The notes: generated by a model from the letters alone, not told the origin. A stretch of DNA of 64,000 nucleotides from Aquila chrysaetos chrysaetos (GCF_900496995.4 NC_044010.1:6944001-7008000), one strand, 5' to 3'; counted from the first letter of the stretch, positions 12,501 to 24,064 are shown. Made by a program: numbers and translations.

Positions 12501-14615
12501 CCTTTATATAGTTGTGGATAATGTCAGTATTGTGAGGTTTGCGGGTTTTTTGTTGTTGTTTTTTTAAATGTGATACAGCATGGAGAGAAGCAGGTAATGA
12601 ATGCAGGTCCTGTGAACAGTTACTTTGTATTTTCCTGCTTCTGCATAGATGGTGACCAAGGACAGTGAGGAAAGCTAAGAGCACTGTCTGCAGTCCATAC
12701 CGTGCTTGCTGGTTCTGGGCTGTGCCCAAGTCTTCCCCTGCAGTCAGGGGTATGGCCAGTGACTGCAGGCATACGGGTGTTTGTGTGAAGCTTTTACCCA
12801 TTAAGTTCTCCTTTGCAGCCATCTGTGAATCTCTGCATCCTCTTCATACCTTGCCAGCTGCCATGTGAAATGAGTGTAGTCCCCTTGAGTTTGCCTGGAA
12901 ATGCTGAGTACAAGTGCGAGCCTGCAGAGATGGCAGATGATCTGAGAGCTCAGCAGGGCAAAGCATTGTGGTGTCTCTGTGCAAAGACTTAAAACTGTCT
13001 TTACTTCATAATGGGAACTCTCCTCTCACTTTGTAGGGAAGCACCTGGGGTTTGATGTGAAGAGCTTACTTAGGCCATCCAGACCTCCAACACAAGAGGT
13101 TTGTACGGTACTGTTTCACACTTCTTTTTTTTTTTTTTCCTAATACTCAAAACACGGTATCCCTGATTGAAAATGTCCCCTTTCTCTGCCTTATTTTTGC
13201 TTGTCTAACAACCTAAGTTAGCATGGAAGCTTTACACTGAAAATTGCTTATAATTTCTGCTTAGGAATTTGAGCTTGTGTTGGTATGTCAAGTGAAATGA
13301 TCAGCGAGCAAGTCAGTAGTAGACAGGAATACAAATTCTAATTGCCTGCCTCTTCTTTTTGTATTCCACAAAACAAGACTGCTCTTCCACTTTCTCCTTA
13401 GGAAATAAGGAATGTTATCACAAAAACATCAGTGCTCTGCTCCTCTTCAGCGGAGAGGATCAGGCCTGTCATGTTTTTGAAAGTGTTTCTGTAATTTTTT
13501 GTTTCAGGGTATAAGCATTGCATCAACATCTTTTAAAGCAAAGTCAGCATCACTTTCCTCCCATATAGCAAAATCGCAGCATACTGGATCTCTTGTACAG
13601 ATGGTTCAAACAGCTACGTCGTTTGGGGAACTGTCAGAGGCACTCAGAAAAGCTATTCTGTGGTGCAAAGGCAACAAATTCAAATCGGAAGCTTATTTTC
13701 TGCGTAACAAGTTGTTGAAAAGCAACCGGCTACACCATGTGGAGGCTCAAGGATGCAGGTAATTTTGCATGGGTGTGGGGTTTCTGGATCTGACACTTTA
13801 CATTTTAATATTATGTATTTTGCTACAGTGTAGAGAAATGCAGTGGTCTAATCTCTTCTTTTCAAACTCAAATGGGATCACTACTTCAGGTTACTGGATG
13901 CTCTGACATGAACATTCTATTTAGCTTCAGTCATTTGTGGAAGGATTTAAAAGGCTAACAAATACCCAAATACTTAAGAGGGAGGATGAAAATGCAATTT
14001 AAATCATGTGCATGTTTAATGGTAATGATTATGTGATGCAAGGGGTGTCATCTGTCTTTGGAATGCCCTGGCTACTATATTGTACAAGGTGGTGTTGTAT
14101 CTCCTTGGCATGACAAGGAAAATGGTAGAGAAGGCTAATAACCAAATCTCTACAAACCTCAAATGAAATAACACTTTAGCAGCTGATAAAGTTATCTTTT
14201 GTGCACCTTCCTCCCCTTAAGCTTGAAGAAAAAACTGTGCTGTGTCAAAACATCTGTCTGTAAATACCTCCTATACGGGTCACAAAACACATGCTGGCCA
14301 AAGCAGTACCTCAGGGCACGGCTCTGTCGAAGGAGGATCAAATCATCCACACGCTTGAAGAGAACTCTGAAGACTGTTCGGCAAAAACCTGAGATTTTTG
14401 GGGTCTGCGAGAATAGTGCATCACTCATCCTCCCAGCTTACCAGGATGGGCCTCTGAGTCAGGAAGGATGTTCCAATGCTGATACAGGCTGTGTCAAACT
14501 AAGCACACCGGCGACCCCTAAGCAGCTGCTGCTGGAAGGAAGCCCTGGCCCTGTGTGGAAAGAAGTTACTGAGAACATGGATATTGATTCTATTTTTGCA
14601 GCAATGGGTGTCTGA
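9033..14615 (+). CDS. NEPRO: Nucleolus and neural progenitor protein (NEPRO / C3orf17 orthologue)
   Basis: NEPRO is a nucleolar protein linked to neural progenitor maintenance and to RNase P/MRP-related functions. Nine exons join in frame: 9033-9123, 9363-9517, 10339-10415, 10524-10655, 11000-11077, 12005-12366, 13037-13098, 13508-13758 and 14222-14615. They total 1602 nt, or 533 aa plus stop; human is 567 aa. Diagnostic blocks are the VVPSQPV-like [73 protein letters not shown], and the terminal [11 protein letters not shown] matching human DIDDIFALMGV. The start ATG sits in GAAGATGGCG. All introns are GT-AG and phases agree at every junction. It is head-to-head with the Spire-like gene, about 2.1 kb apart. 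The middle of the protein (exon 6 to 7) is the least conserved part. No break seen. Confidence 0.96.
9154..9190. repeat. Short (GCTGG)n tandem repeat
   Basis: Six or so GCTGG units start about 30 bases after the NEPRO exon 1 donor. It is a small pentanucleotide microsatellite in intron 1. Confidence 0.85.
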
Positions 14616-16107
14616 CCCTGGACTTGCAAGAAGGAAAGGGGTCAAGTAATTAATTTTTTTTTTGTAAGTAAAACCCCCAGAACCCTATAATGGTGTCTTG
14701 GTAACTTGCTACTTTCTTAGAATTCAGAGTGTAACTATTTTATTATGTTTTTGTAAAACAGCTTTTTTTTTTTTTTTTTTTTTTAATGGAAGGGTGTTCC
14801 AAACAGCTGACTAGTCTTCATCCTTTTACCTAGCCTTTTCCAGGAGCAGTGACTTTTGAGTTATCCTTACTCAGTGTCCTTTCTCTATTGCTCAACCATA
14901 TTATGCGCTGCTGTCAAATCCACAGTACAAATAGTTACCATCCACGGTGGAAGGCTGCAGCTGATCACTTACTGCTGCTTAGGACAAAAGACCTGCTGCC
15001 ACTTTTCCAAAGAAGCAGTCTTACACCCTTCCTTCTGTGCTGCTTGTATAGGGGACAGCCTTGACTTGCAGTATTATCACTGTTCAGCAGTTGTTATCCT
15101 TGTCCTGAAATAAGGAGTTAACTGAACCTACTGCCTCTGAGCTGCTCCAGAAACAGAGGAAAGCACAGCTGTGGCCTGCAATAGTAAACTCCTGACTGGT
15201 GAACATGTTTCTCACTGTCCTGAACTCTTTTTAATGTAAGTGCAATTTCTGCCAGCTTGGCAATGTAAGGCACAGCTACTCCAACATGTATTAATGAAAT
15301 AATATTAGAACAAGCACTGGGGTTAGTGCTTTCTGCCAGGCTCTTGCTTGTAACTAAGTCCCAAGATCAGGATCACCAGCAAATACAAAGAAAAAATTGT
15401 CTCAATGAAGAACAGGAATCTGCTTTATTGTACAGCACCTGCCTAACAGGGGTAAGGAAAGGCTGTAAGTGCAAGTAAATCAGGAATAGGTTAACTTCAA
15501 TTTCCTAGGCTTAATATTGAGAGAAAACAAAAGAGCTGTGCCCACTGGGACAGAATTAAAAATAACCTTCCTAGCCAATTAAGTAAGTGCTAAACACGCA
15601 CCTTGTGTGAATTGATCAATGTAATTTTAGTTACGAGGAGTGGGCACAAACTTAAAATGTTTTATTCAAAGAGCATATACAGAGCAAAGAGCAGAACTTC
15701 TATAGTAGTTTGGGCTTGAAGACTTTGTCCAGTTAACCAAGATCCATTTTCTAGGTTTCCTGTCACAGGAATACCCAGTGATAACTGAAATAGTTGCAGA
15801 GAATCACCCATTGTTAGCCCTCTAGATATCTGATTCAACACAGTCCTACTTCAGACTTCCTGCCATTACAAGAACCCTTAGAGCTCTTTTCTCATTTCAT
15901 AAAACAGTATAAAAATAACTAAGTATACCACATACAATCAGATAACATTCAGCTGCTTGAATACTTCTCAGAAAAGGCTGGGAGCGAGGGCATACATCCC
16001 AGCAGTGACCTCCATCCTGAATAACCCCTCCAAACACCACACATCATGTTCCTTCCTTTTGGGCAGCAGGTGCCCAAGTAATGTCCCAGTGCAGCTTGCA
16101 CATAAAA
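14616..16107. other. NEPRO and TAF13 convergent 3' regions
   Basis: The two genes end tail-to-tail here. The left side holds the NEPRO 3' UTR with a T run of 22 bases at 14763-14784. The right side holds the TAF13 3' UTR. No coding sequence is visible. A canonical AATAAA for NEPRO is not obvious; ATTAAA at 15555-15560 is one weak option. Confidence 0.55.
15661..15666 (-). terminator. Probable TAF13 polyadenylation signal
   Basis: TTTATT on the plus strand reads AATAAA on the minus strand, about 440 bases past the TAF13 stop codon. A second AATAAA on the minus strand lies at 15424-15429. Confidence 0.55.
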
Positions 16108-18090
16108 TCAAGATCCATAGTTTGCTTCATCAAAGGCCTTTCTGGCTCGTTTCAGTTCTTCATTCATAGTTAGGAGGTCTTTAACTCTGGCAAACTTCCG
16201 GGGGTCCTTGCGTATTAGAAAGACAATGTCCTCGACCTGTACACGACCCTGCCGCCCAATTGACATGGCCTTGTGTGTCTGTTAGAGAAAAAGAAGAAAG
16301 TCAGCAGGGTTCCTTTGCCCCTTAATTTTTTTTAAGCTCTCAATGCCACTTTATTTCCTGTCATTTTATAATCAAAAAGTAAGCAATTGCAGGATCTGGG
16401 CACCATCATCCTAGTCACAAGTAAACCATGGACTTACTGTTGCTCTGTTGTCCCCAGCTGCCTGTCGCTTAAACCCAGCACATACCACTATATACACATA
16501 ACAGTAATGGCATCAAAACTAAAGCCAGATTACACATAGGACACCCAACCTGCAGAGAGCTTGAAGATGAACAGCATCAGTCAGAACTTGAAAGCAGTGT
16601 GAAGTACCTGCATCACAGGACAGTTTAGGGCATTTTGATGAGGGAAGGCAAGGCCAACCTTTCAAAAGAAAGGGGATCCACAAACAGTAGGAATAACTTC
16701 TTTCAAAAAACAAAACAAACTTTCAAACAGTATCTAAATGTCTGGAAGAGTGATGGCTTCAGGCCCCAGAAGCTTGCATTTCTTTTGTAGCACAGAGCTA
16801 CGTTCCTATCCACATAAAGATACTGGGAGTACACAAAAAGTCAACAGACTTTCAAAGCTGAGCCTTGTCTTTTGTCAGCGGTACATATAGTGATGCCACA
16901 GTGAACCCTAAAGTCAGCCGTGTATTTTCCCACCACCTATACTAATCTAACTGCTTACTCAAGGACTTCAGACACTGTTCTAAATCCACATGGAGCAAGA
17001 TGCATGAATTTTGCCTTAATGTCAGAAGAGCAAAGTCTAAGTTTAGCATTTTCCTACTAGCATCAGAGTTTTGGGCCTGAGATAATGCAGTATTTGAGTC
17101 AGACGTATTAACCTTCAGAAGACTGAAGTCTTAGCAAGGATGTTTTGACCATGCTCTCTAGAGCTGGCTTACCATTTCTGTGATAAACTCTATTACCAGG
17201 TCCTCGAGAATGTCCACCGATTCTGTGTAAGGGTTCTGGTCATCCCCAAATCCATACATCATGCATCTTACTGCAGAAAGAAACACTCATTGTGAGGCTG
17301 CTTTCATCCATTCAGCACTGTCAGCAGCATGCATCTAGTTAGCTACCAGCCTCCACACTGATGCACCGGGATGGCTGTTGGGCAGGACAATCCTTGAGCA
17401 AACGTACAGGAAATAAGCAGGTAGCCAGACTCCAACAAAAGCCTGGTGCTGTATGTAGAGAAGAGCATATCTGATGACAGACTCTTTAAATATGCATTCA
17501 GCCTACCAACCGCTGAACACTGACCGTGTGACTTTCGGCACAGTTAGGTTCAGAGGATGCATTAGCAGTACTTTTTGGGAGGTCTACACGACAGCTTTCT
17601 GCACTTCCAGCTGGGGTACAGAATGAAAGCCGTTGTTTTGCAAAGGAAAACTGAGTTTTGGAACTCCGTAGCTGCCTCCTCAAGAATTTCAGCTATGTTT
17701 GGGGGAAGGTCACCGTCCTTAAAACCCGCCAGCGCTGGGCACGGCTTTCTGGCCCGGCTCGACTCACGCTCTTTGGAGAACAGCCTCTTCCTCTTGCCTT
17801 GCCCGCCGTCCAGGCCCCCGCCGGCTTCTTCCGCGTCTTCTTCAAACTAGACGGGCACAGCGGAGGAGAGGCCGCCGTCAGCGCCCGGGGCGGCGGGGGG
17901 ACCCGACCCCTTCCCTTCCCTCCCCTTCCCGCTACCCCCCGGCCCGGGGCGAGGCCTGGGCCGCCCGCCGCCCCTCCGCCGCACACGAGGGCTGCCCGGC
18001 TGCGGTTGGGATGCAGACCGGAGCGTCCCGGCCAGCATTCCCGACCCCCTCGCCGCCACTCACCGGCGCGTCCTCCTCCTCGTCAGCCAT
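16108..18090 (-). CDS. TAF13: TFIID subunit TAF13
   Basis: TAF13 is a histone-fold subunit of TFIID that dimerises with TAF11 at core promoters in the nucleus. Four exons on the minus strand (18090-18064, 17846-17768, 17270-17173, 16278-16108) give 124 aa, the same length as human. The acidic start MADEEEDAP is followed by GKRKRLFSKEL, then the histone fold with RCMMYGFGDDQNPYTES, VDILEDLVIEFITEM, MSIGRQGRVQVEDIVFLIRK and DPRKFARVKDLLTMNEELK, ending in FDEANYGS. Splice sites are GT-AG and phases agree. It starts inside a CpG island and ends tail-to-tail with NEPRO. In human TAF13 is on chromosome 1p13, away from NEPRO (from memory), so this neighbourhood differs from mammals. The intact introns exclude a processed copy. 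Confidence 0.97.
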
Positions 18091-18560
18091 GGCCGCCCGA
18101 CCCCGCCGAGCGCTTCCGGGAGGGGCGGAAGAGCTTCCGCTTCCTCAGTCCCCCCCTCCCGCCGCCCCTCGCGCAGAGGCCGCCATGTTGTGGTCCGGCG
18201 GAGGGCTGGGGCGGCCCGGCCTTGTCCCGCTCCTCTCCGCTCGCGGCCGCGCTCCCCGGCGGGTTCTCGGTGCCGGCTCCGCTCTCCGCGGCCCTCCCCG
18301 CCTCGCTGGGCTCGCTGTCCCTCCCGGCGCTCCCGCACAGAGCGGCGGCGGGGAGGGCTGAGGCCCTGCCGTCCCGCCTTACCGCTCGCTCTCCTCTGGA
18401 GACCCATCGCCGCGGAGCCAGGCCGGGCGTGCCGGAACGCGCGGGTCTCTCTGAGGAAACGGCTGCTCTGCCGGCGAGAAGGTACTGCGGGCTCGGCCGG
18501 GGCGGCGGGCGGCTGGCGTCCCGTGTGAGCGCGGCCGCTGGAGCACAACGCCGACTGCAG
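17700..18560. promoter_or_regulatory. CpG island with TAF13 promoter, possibly bidirectional
   Basis: Dense CpG sequence covers TAF13 exons 1-2 and about 470 bases upstream. A good plus-strand splice donor (GAGAAG then GTACTG) lies at about 18481, and an ATG in a GCCATGTTG context is at 18184. This suggests a divergent plus-strand transcript, but the ORF from that ATG stops at 18361 before the donor. Confidence 0.6.
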
Positions 18561-18598
18561 GCGTTGCTTCCAAGGCCGGCGTCCTTTTCAGCTGGTTT

Positions 18599-19190
18599 TG
18601 ACGTGCGGAAACAGACTCCGCAATCAGTGAGATTGTGAAGTAGGTATGTTCATTCAGCGCTGGGCAGCACGGGGTGGGGGGGGGTAGTCCCACCAAAGTC
18701 GTGCGCGCCTGCCTCGGCAGCTTGCTTTAAATTTATACAATCAAGTGTTACATATACATAGAGTTTCACAATATGCCTATACATATGCATGACCTGTCCC
18801 CGCTTCATATTAAAATGAGTTCCGAGAGGTCATTTCCATCGTCTCCTCTCAACTGCGCTTGCGCAGTGCCTCCTTATGGTGGTCGTCTGGTGGTCGCAGA
18901 GGTGAAGATAGACGACTCCTCTTCATCACCGCTAGTAACCTCTTTTCTTGCACAGGCTCAGTGGTTTCTTGGTATTCACCCAAGCCGCAAGACCAGTCTT
19001 GGCTGGCTCTTGGGGCCAGCTCCTGCTTCTTATCAGGAACTGTCTCTGCCTCTTGGCTGGTTCTTGGGGCCAGCTCTTCTTATCAAGGACTGTCTCTGCC
19101 TCAGCTAATTTCAACAATGTAAGCGCTAAACATCATCTTTCATCCCCCTTTATTATATCTACTGAGATTCTTTTGACTCCCCTTGTCTCA
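18599..19190 (-). repeat. 3' LTR of the provirus
   Basis: On the minus strand the LTR begins TGAGACAAGG and ends CACGTCA, the usual TG...CA ends. It is 592 bp. TATAAAT on the minus strand near 18733-18740 is a likely promoter TATA box. The copy at 26486-27075 matches it almost base for base. The boundary is fixed by where the two copies diverge. Confidence 0.95.
19001..19104 (-). repeat. Direct duplication in LTR U3 (about 52 bp, twice)
   Basis: GGCTGGCTCTTGGGGCCAGC at 19001 recurs as GGCTGGTTCTTGGGGCCAGC at 19055, each followed by a tail ending in ACTGTCTCTGCCTC. Both LTRs carry the pair. Tandem duplications of this type in retroviral U3 often form enhancers; that function is inferred here. 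Confidence 0.85.
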
Positions 19191-19191
19191 G

Positions 19192-19204
19192 TCCCTCCTT
19201 TTCT
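19192..19204 (-). promoter_or_regulatory. Polypurine tract
   Basis: The minus strand reads AGAAAAGGAGGGA, one base before the TG that opens the 3' LTR. This is the expected position of the plus-strand DNA synthesis primer. Confidence 0.85.
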
Positions 19205-19246
19205 AGAAAATAGTAAATTCTTTTACTATATCTAATCCTAGTACTT

Positions 19247-20596
19247 CTAATACATTGTTTCCCTATCTAGCATCCTCTCAAAGTATTTGTTGGACTCAAG
19301 TTTCCATCGTAATTCATTCTTCTTCCATTCACTGTAAGAGTCTCCTGTACTCTTACAGCACCAAAAGCCACATCGAACCACTATGCAAAGGACCACAGAC
19401 AAGAGAATGATGATTATTATAGTGACAAACAATTGCTTCAACCACGCCAAATTTGGCAACCAGGAGGTTAATTTTTCTAATATGTCTGTCAAGCCCCAAG
19501 AAGTGTTATCTTGGGAAGCTTCATGTAGTATTTTAGTCTTTTCCCATATATCTTCAAGATCTGTTTCAATTTGTTGGTTTTGATTGATATAGGTACAGCA
19601 AGTTTGGTTTATAACTACACATAAGCCCCTTTCTTTTGCTAAAAGCATATCCAATCCCATTCTATTTTGGAGTACTACTTTACTTAGGGATTGTATTTCC
19701 AGTTGCAGCCCTCGAATCGCATCAGTTGTAGCATTTTCTATAATCTCTAATGTAGCAGATACATTCATGATGGCTTTTTCCAATTTGCTTACCCCTAAAG
19801 AGGGGATTAACCATCGGACAAAACTATGGTACCCAGTACCTCGAATAATTAGTGGGTTTTCAGTCTGTTTTACACGGAGCCAAGGTGTTCTCAAAAACCC
19901 TTGGGGAGTCAAAGCTCCCTCGAATATACTGGTCTGAGGTGTGAGGTACCCCCGAACACAGTGTCCCTTCCAGTTCTGGGGTAAACTCTTTCTGGCCCTG
20001 CCATCCCCACAGAGCCACCAGTATCCGGGCCCTATGTTGCATCTTGGACCGAGATGCGACTCCCTTCTGTCTTGTCCTCGCCCTCTCTTTCCTGGCCCCC
20101 TTTTTGGTTTCCGGATATAATAGAAACTGATAGTTAAGTTCAGTCCAAGACGTTCTAATTTTCCTTTATCAAAAGTTCCCAGATTTTCCGCAAGGCTACA
20201 ACTATCCATGTCTCCCCAAATATTATCAGTAATATTTAAGCAACGGCCAGTAATTAAGACCTCTTTAGGGTCAGGTACCTCCAGATCAAAGCTGGGTCCC
20301 CGCTGGGTATTTCCCTTTCCGTAAGGGCATGATCCATTCCTGTCTGGCCCGTCCCTAGTAAGAGATGTCCAATTTGTGGTTGGGATTCCTAAAAAGGGGA
20401 GTTCCATGTTCCCCCGAGGAAGGGGATTGCATACCCAACAGTCTGATAAATTTAGTACTTTCGAGATACTCTCTGTTACATTTAAATAAGTATTTCGATC
20501 CCAAGCCTGCCCCTTGGGCAAGGTCCAACTCAGGAGCATGACAATCAATGTCTCACAAATTTGAGCTTCAAAGGTCCCTTTTCTTGTGAAGTCCAT
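19247..20596 (-). CDS. env: Envelope glycoprotein of the provirus, uninterrupted ORF
   Basis: The 449-aa ORF starts at ATG 20596 and overlaps the end of pol by about 50 nt, as in other simple retroviruses. Visible parts are a hydrophobic N-terminal segment at residues 15-30 (signal peptide-like), a CWVC motif at 53-56, many N-X-S/T sites, and a basic stretch at about 162-178. The TM half has heptad-like helices and a CX6CC motif with C326 and CC333-334. A strong membrane anchor spans about 389-406, followed by a tail of about 43 residues. The protein is short for a gammaretroviral Env. I see no clear consensus SU/TM cleavage site or classical hydrophobic fusion peptide in the expected region near 235-265. 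There are no stops or frameshifts although gag and pol have several. Whether it is expressed is unknown. Description of an old genomic copy only. Confidence 0.92.
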   Translation of the reverse strand: MDFTRKGTFEAQICETLIVMLLSWTLPKGQAWDRNTYLNVTESISKVLNLSDCWVCNPLPRGNMELPFLGIPTTNWTSLTRDGPDRNGSCPYGKGNTQRGPSFDLEVPDPKEVLITGRCLNITDNIWGDMDSCSLAENLGTFDKGKLERLGLNLTISFYYIRKPKRGPGKRGRGQDRRESHLGPRCNIGPGYWWLCGDGRARKSLPQNWKGHCVRGYLTPQTSIFEGALTPQGFLRTPWLRVKQTENPLIIRGTGYHSFVRWLIPSLGVSKLEKAIMNVSATLEIIENATTDAIRGLQLEIQSLSKVVLQNRMGLDMLLAKERGLCVVINQTCCTYINQNQQIETDLEDIWEKTKILHEASQDNTSWGLTDILEKLTSWLPNLAWLKQLFVTIIIIILLSVVLCIVVRCGFWCCKSTGDSYSEWKKNELRWKLESNKYFERMLDRETMY

Positions 20597-23500
20597 TGTC
20601 CTTTGGGTGCTTTCTTCACCCTGGTGTGATGGATCCAGGTGCTCTGTTCCTTGATCCTAATCGCAGTGAAGGAGGTAAGTAATACTTGAAATGGTCCTTC
20701 CCACTGCGGCTCCAAAGTTTTTTCTGTAAGAGACTTTATATACACATAATCTCCTAGTTGTATATTATGTACAGGCCCATCCAAACCTCTCCCTCAAGTC
20801 CCTACCACATGCTTCCTGATTTTATTAAGAAGTTGCTTACCTAATGCTACCATGTAAGAAGTCATAATTTCATCCCCCGCTTGAACAGACACCCCTCTCT
20901 GTATCCCATAGGGTTGTCCATACAGGATTTCAAAGGGGCTCAGTCCTCCTTTCGCCCTTGGTCTTGTTCGTATACGCAGAAGGGCTAAAGGGAGAGACTG
21001 AGGCCATGTCAAATTTGCTTCTTGTCCTAATTTCACAATTTGCTGTTTGATGAAGTGGTTCATTTTTTCCACTTGACCACTTGACTGGGGGTGATATGGA
21101 GTATGAAGCTGCCAATCTATACCCAAATGGTGGCTAATTCGTTGTACTATTTTTGAGACAAAATGTGGTCCTCTGTCAGAGGATATGGTTGCTGGAACCC
21201 CAAAACATGGTATTATCTCTTGTACCAGTATTTTAGTTACCTCCTGAGCTTTAGCCATTCTTGTTGGGAATGCTTCTGGCCAACCTGAAAAGGTATCAGT
21301 TAATACCAATAGATATCGATACCCCCCTTTTCTTGGAAGTTCTGTAAAATCAATTTGCCATTGTTGTCCAGGCCCATTGCCTTTTCCAATCTGGCCCATT
21401 TCCGGCTTGGGGGTATTCTTAGGATTAGTCTGGAGGCAAAGATCACACTGTTGAGTCACCTGTCTCACCGTGCTGTATAAATTTCTAGCCACAATTTCTC
21501 TTATCAAATGATTATACAGAGCCTCTGTTCCCCAATGTCTTTTCCTATGTTCCTCCCGTATCAAATGCCATGATAAGCAAGAGGGAACGATTAGCCTTCC
21601 CTGTGGGGTCTGAGCCCACCCCTCTTCATTATATGACCCATCTAAATCTCTAATGAGCTTCTGATCTTCCTTGGTGTATTCTGGCTTACCTTCTGGGGAG
21701 ATCTGCCTATCAGGAATTAAGGCCCCTTCTATTTTTACCTTTGTTTTGGCCACTTGTCTTGCCTCTCTGTCCGCCAGCTCATTCCCTTTTTCCAAATCTG
21801 AGCTCACTTTCTGGTGTGCCTTAATATGCATAATTGCTACTTTCTTAGGGAGCTGGACAGCTTCCAGTAACTTCAGAATTTCTTCTGCATGTTTGATATT
21901 TTTCCCTTGGGAACTCAATAGTCCTCTCTCCTTCCAAATTGCTCCATGTGCGTGTACAACTCCAAAGGCATATTTTGAGTCTGTATAAATGTTCACAACT
22001 TTGCCCTGGGCCAATTCCAGGGCGCGGGTTAGAGCAATTATTTCTGCCTTCTGTGCGGAGGTGTTCATGGGCAAAGCCCCTGATTCTATTACCTCTTGGC
22101 TGGTGGTGACGGCGTATCCCGCATGTCGATTACCATTTAGGATGTAACTGCTTCCGTCTGTGAACCAAGTTTCCCCGTTTTCCATGGGGCTGTCTTTCAG
22201 GTCTGGGCGGCTGGCGTTGGTTGCTTCGATGGTTTCCAAACAGTCATGATGTACCGGTTCTCCTGTGTTCCCGCTGAGGAAAGAAGCTGGGTTGACAATG
22301 TTAGTGACTACAATCTCCACATCATCCTGCTCTACCAATATAGCTTGATATCTCAGGAATCTGTGGAGAGAGCCAATGTCCACCCTTTGCTTCCAGTACT
22401 GCTGATACTGTGTGAGACACCAAAACAGTCATTTTCTGGCCCAGAGTAAACTTTCAGGCTTCCTGTATGTTCAGTATCACAGCTGCAACTGCCCGCAGGC
22501 ATCCAGGCCAACCTTTTGCAGTCGTGTCTAACTGCTTAGAGAGGTAGGCAACTGCCCGTCGATATGGACCCAGGTTTTGTGCTAATCTTCCCAGTGCAAT
22601 GCCCTGCTTCTCGTGGGAGTAAAGAAGAAACGGCTTGCTTACATCTGGGAGTCCTAAGGCCGGGGCCGACATCAAAGCCTTTTTCAGTAGCTCAAAGGCT
22701 CGTTCGCTCTCCTTGTTCCACTCAAGGTGTTTCTGCTCAGTGGCTGTCAACGCATACAGTGGTTTAACAAGCAATCCATAATTATAGATCCACAATCGGC
22801 ACCACCCCGTCATTCCCAGAAAAGCCCGTAACTCTTTCACTGTCTGAGGTCTCCGAGTTTGGCGTATTGCCTCTTTACGGGCCTGTCCCAAAGTTCTTTG
22901 TCCCGCACTAATTTCATAGCCCAAATAATTCACTTTGCGTTGCATTACCTGTGCTTTTTTCTTGGATACCCAGTGCCCCTGGAGTCCCAGGAAATTCAAC
23001 AGACTCACCGTCCATGTCATACAATCTTTCTCTGTTTTGGTGGCAATCAGGATATCATCCACATACTGCAACAGCTTCTCCTCCTCAGACGGGGTTTCCC
23101 AGGATTCTAAGTCTTTCGCAAGCTTATTGCCGAAAATGGTAGGACTGTTCTTAAATCCTTGTGGCAACACCGTCCAAGTGAGCTGGGTCTTTCGACCACT
23201 CTTAGGGTTTTCCCATTCAAATGCAAATAATTTTTGGCTGGCTTCATGGAGAGGGAGGCAAAAGAAAGCATCCTTCAAATCTAAAACAGTAAACCAAGTC
23301 AATTCAGGTGTTAATACGGTCAACAGGGTATATGGGTTCGCCACTACTGGGTAAAGATCTTCAGTTGTCTTATTCACCGCTCGTAAGTCTTGGACCACCC
23401 AATATGACCCATCGGGCTTCCGAACAGGTAATATAGGGGTATTGAATTCAGACTCACACTCTTTTAATAATCCCAACTGCAAAAATTTTTCTATCACCGG

Positions 23501-24064
23501 CTGGATTCCTTCTCTATCTTCCTTCTTTAGGGGATATTGTTTAATTCTTACCGGCTTTCGGCCTTCCTTGATCCTAGCTTCAACAGGTGGAGCACTTTTT
23601 GCTCTTCCAGGTACATCGGTAGCCCATACCCCCGGGTACACTTGGTTTAAGATGTCCTCGTTAATGCTTCCTTCTAGGGGTAGACTGGTTAAGGTTAGGC
23701 TCAATATTTGAATATATTGTTGATCTTTTACCCCCAGAGTAATTTCTCCCTTTTTGAATACAATTTTTGCTCCCAATTGTTCCAACAAGTCTCTTCCCAA
23801 AAGTGCCTTTGGGGAGTTGGGCATATATAAAAATTTATGAATGCCCCACTGTTTTCCTAATTTATATTCTAAAGGTTTACAAAAATATGCCTTTTCATTT
23901 TGGCCAGTTGCTCCTTTCACCATGACATAATCATCTCCCAGGGTCATCAAAGCTTGATTCACAACCGAGTATGTTGCTCCTGCATCTACCAAAAATTCTA
24001 CTTGTGTTTTCCCTAGCTTAATTATAACCAGTGGATCTGCTCGGGAAGATTCCCCAGGTTCCCA
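20545..24064 (-). pseudogene. pol: pro-pol of the provirus (protease, RT, RNase H, integrase), disrupted
   Basis: Order on the minus strand: protease at about 23992-23700, with active-site triad D-A-G followed by ATYSVV. Next is reverse transcriptase with LPQGFKNSP and the YVDD catalytic box at about 23050. RNase H follows with FTDGSS, AEIIALTRAL and YTDSKYAF. Integrase has an HHCC zinc region, then D (WQIDFTELP), D (ISSDRGPHF) and E (SGQVEK), and a C-terminal SH3-like part at 20784-20545. Breaks: in-frame TGA at 22454-22456, a frame change between about 22400 and 22380 at the RT/RNase H connection, and in-frame TGA at 20794-20796 that cuts off the integrase C-terminal domain. The protease triad with Ala in place of Thr/Ser is unusual. 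No functional polyprotein is expected. Confidence 0.93.

Noticed and set aside
18184-18361. ATG ORF (58 codons) reading from the TAF13 CpG island, mitochondrial-leader-like
   Set aside because: It stops before the only good donor at 18481 and no in-frame continuation was found. Kept only as a hint of a divergent transcript.
17658-18638. 326-aa plus-strand ORF upstream of TAF13
   Set aside because: It runs antisense through TAF13 exons 1-2 with low-complexity Pro/Arg composition; a composition artefact.
22859-23711. Plus-strand ORFs of 60-139 aa inside pol
   Set aside because: Antisense shadows of the proviral pol gene.
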